A DNA stretch of 64,000 nt from Buchnera aphidicola str. Bp (Baizongia pistaciae) (GTDB lineage Bacteria; Pseudomonadota; Gammaproteobacteria; Enterobacterales; Enterobacteriaceae): assembly GCF_000007725.1 (NCBI RefSeq), contig NC_004545.1, positions 124,001 through 188,000 on the forward strand, in the 5' to 3' direction. The notes below the pieces were generated by a model that had not been told where the DNA came from, made no database searches, and worked only from the letters and a program-made list of their open reading frames with translations. The first letter of the stretch is position 1; each line of letters opens with the position of its first letter. This document shows, piece by piece, positions 62,377 to 64,000 of this stretch. The translations under genes and the position numbers were made by a program.

Positions 62377-64000
62377 ATGACACGAACAATAATGCTAGTT
62401 CCAATAGGGAAAAATATTGGACTAACTACTATTAGCTTAAGTGTAATTTCAGCTATGAAGCGTTGTAAGTTTAATGTCAAATTTTTAAAATCTGCTATTG
62501 AGTATTCTAATACTAATTATAATATTGATGATACTTCTTTAATTTTAAAAGATACGCAGTCTTTGTCTTACATTAATCCTTTAATTGTTGATTTCATTAA
62601 TCAATTTTCTTTAAAACAAATTAAGCAACGAATTGTAGATTATATTTTATCGAAAGTATATGCAAAAAAAGAAAAATATGACATTTTTTTAATAGAAGGT
62701 TTTGATACTAAATCTCATACTTATGTATTATCTAATGACATTAATTATTATATTTCTAAGAGTATAAATGTAGAAATAGTTTTTGTTTGTGCTGTAGATA
62801 GATCTAGTCAATTAGATATTAACAATATTGTTTATATTATAAATAATGTTTTTAAAAAAAATAAAAATATAAATATACGAGGTGTGATTATAAATGAATT
62901 ATGTCAAAAAGTACGCAATGATTATGGAAATGTTAATTTGTTCGATATGTTTAAAAGTTCAGTTAAAAAAATAAATTTTGGTGATGTCAAATATGATTTT
63001 TTATTTCAAAAAAATGGAATTGAAGTTTTAGGTTGTGTTCCATGGATTCATAAATTAATGGAACCATCAGTAAAAATTTTGTGTGATAAATATTTGGGAG
63101 CTAATATAATTTATGATCGATGCATGAATTCTCAGTATATCAAAACTTTTATTATTTATGATACGAACGAAGATATAAAAAATGCAAAAAAATTTCATCG
63201 TTCTTTGTTAATTATTCCTGCTATATCTAATGATAAAATAAAAGAAATATGTGTTCAAATAAACAAAAATAAAATTTTGATTAGTGCTATTTTATTAACA
63301 AATTTTTTAAATGTTCATGATAAGTGTACAGATTTTATTGATCAACTTAAAATAGCTAATTGTACTATTTGTTCTACACCCAACGATGTTTTTACGGTAG
63401 TGTCGTTATTACATAAATTTAATTTTAAATTAGATAACAAAAATTATCAGCTAAACATAATTGAAAATGATATGTCCAGACATATTAATTTGGATTGGAT
63501 TAGATCATTGAAACATTCATATCAATATAATAGTATATGTTTGCCTTCATTGTTTATATATAATTTAAAGCATTTAGCGAAAAAATTTATGAAAAATATC
63601 CTTCTTCCAGAAGGATGTGAACTTAGAATAATAAAAGCGGCTTCTATTTGTTCGAAGAATGATATAGCGTATTGTACATTATTAGGCAATCCTAAAAAAA
63701 TTAAAAACATAGCTGAGTCTAATAATATTGTTTTAAATTCTAATATAGAGATTATAGATCCAAAATTAATTAGAAAAAATTATGTTGAGCGTTTATGTCA
63801 TCTTCGCAGACATCATGGAATAACTTTAGCTCATGCTAATGAATTAGTTAAAGATAATTCTATTTTGTCTACGTTAATATTAGAATCTAAAAAAGTAGAT
63901 GGCTTAGTTTCTGGATCTATTGGTACGACTTCTAGTATTATTCTTCCTGCATTACAATTAATTAAAACGTCTCCGGGTTCTTCTTTAATATCTTCTGTAT
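62377..64000 (+). CDS. pta: Phosphate acetyltransferase, 3' end outside window
   Basis: Converts acetyl-CoA and phosphate to acetyl phosphate for AckA. The frame is open from the ATG at 62377 to the window end (541 codons; E. coli Pta has 714). The N-terminal P-loop-like domain begins [17 protein letters not shown] (E. coli SRIIMLIPTGTSVGLTS). A central DRTGG-like region follows, and the catalytic domain begins near 63590 ([17 protein letters not shown]). The segment matching E. coli GAVHTTANTIRPPLQL reads [16 protein letters not shown], replacing a conserved His and Arg. TGAGGTG lies before the start. Whether the rest is intact cannot be seen. Confidence 0.93.

Noticed and set aside
1-64000. 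Search for CRISPR arrays, insertion sequences, prophage genes, toxin-antitoxin pairs and restriction systems.
   Set aside because: No spaced repeats, transposase, phage or defence-like proteins were seen; all proteins are housekeeping types.

Overview
The window is a strongly AT-rich, gene-dense piece of a reduced gammaproteobacterial genome. Nearly every protein is a full-length, close relative of an Escherichia coli protein, and the gene order is that of Buchnera aphidicola, the obligate symbiont of aphids (rsxE-nth, tyrS, thrS-infC-rpmI-rplT-pheS-pheT, glyQS, carAB-dapB-ispH-lspA-ileS, dnaKJ, nuoA-N, prfA-prmC, ackA-pta). The genus call is confident. The strain is not resolved, but decay of ispE and ispH suggests a lineage other than the pea-aphid type. 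I saw no insertion sequence, prophage, CRISPR array, rRNA or intact tRNA.

Layout. 1-1301: end of the Rnf/Rsx operon (rsxE, cut by the window edge) overlapping nth. 1590-6487: tyrS, sufA (reverse), ydiK, aroH. 6663-13391: translation block thrS-infC-rpmI-rplT-pheS-pheT, with IF3 starting at AUU. 13600-17152: yajC facing glyS-glyQ. 17478-22505: nfo, rplY, yabI, ksgA, apaH, folA. 22590-32305: a reverse-strand run of carB, carA, dapB, an ispH pseudogene, lspA and ileS. 32975-36506: rpsT, then dnaJ and dnaK behind a sigma-32-type promoter. 36780-51855: complete complex I operon nuoA-N. 51946-60604: alx, folC, cvpA, prs, an ispE pseudogene, prfA, prmC, sirB1. 61121-64000: ackA and the start of pta.

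How the genes work together. The retained functions are translation (five aminoacyl-tRNA synthetases, IF3, four ribosomal proteins, RF1 and its methylase, the KsgA rRNA methylase), NADH oxidation with proton pumping (complex I), acetyl-CoA to acetate with ATP formation (Pta-AckA), chaperones (DnaK, DnaJ), a little base-excision repair (Nth, Nfo), folate steps (FolA, FolC), and amino acid or nucleotide supply (AroH, DapB, CarAB, Prs), as expected for a nutritional symbiont.

Most notable observations. (1) Two synthetases keep their aminoacylation motifs but have lost their proofreading sites: ThrRS has replaced all four editing residues (E. coli H73, H77, C182, H186), and PheRS beta has replaced H265, G318, E334 and A356. 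IleRS on the same window keeps most of its editing site. (2) Two genes of the MEP isoprenoid pathway, ispE and ispH, survive only as frameshifted remnants beside an intact quinone-dependent complex I. (3) Old regulatory signals persist: the AUU start of infC, UUG starts of rpsT and carA, a sigma-32-like promoter before dnaK, and a terminator before pheS whose leader peptide is gone. I found no wholly new multi-gene system; erosion of translational proofreading is the strongest lead.
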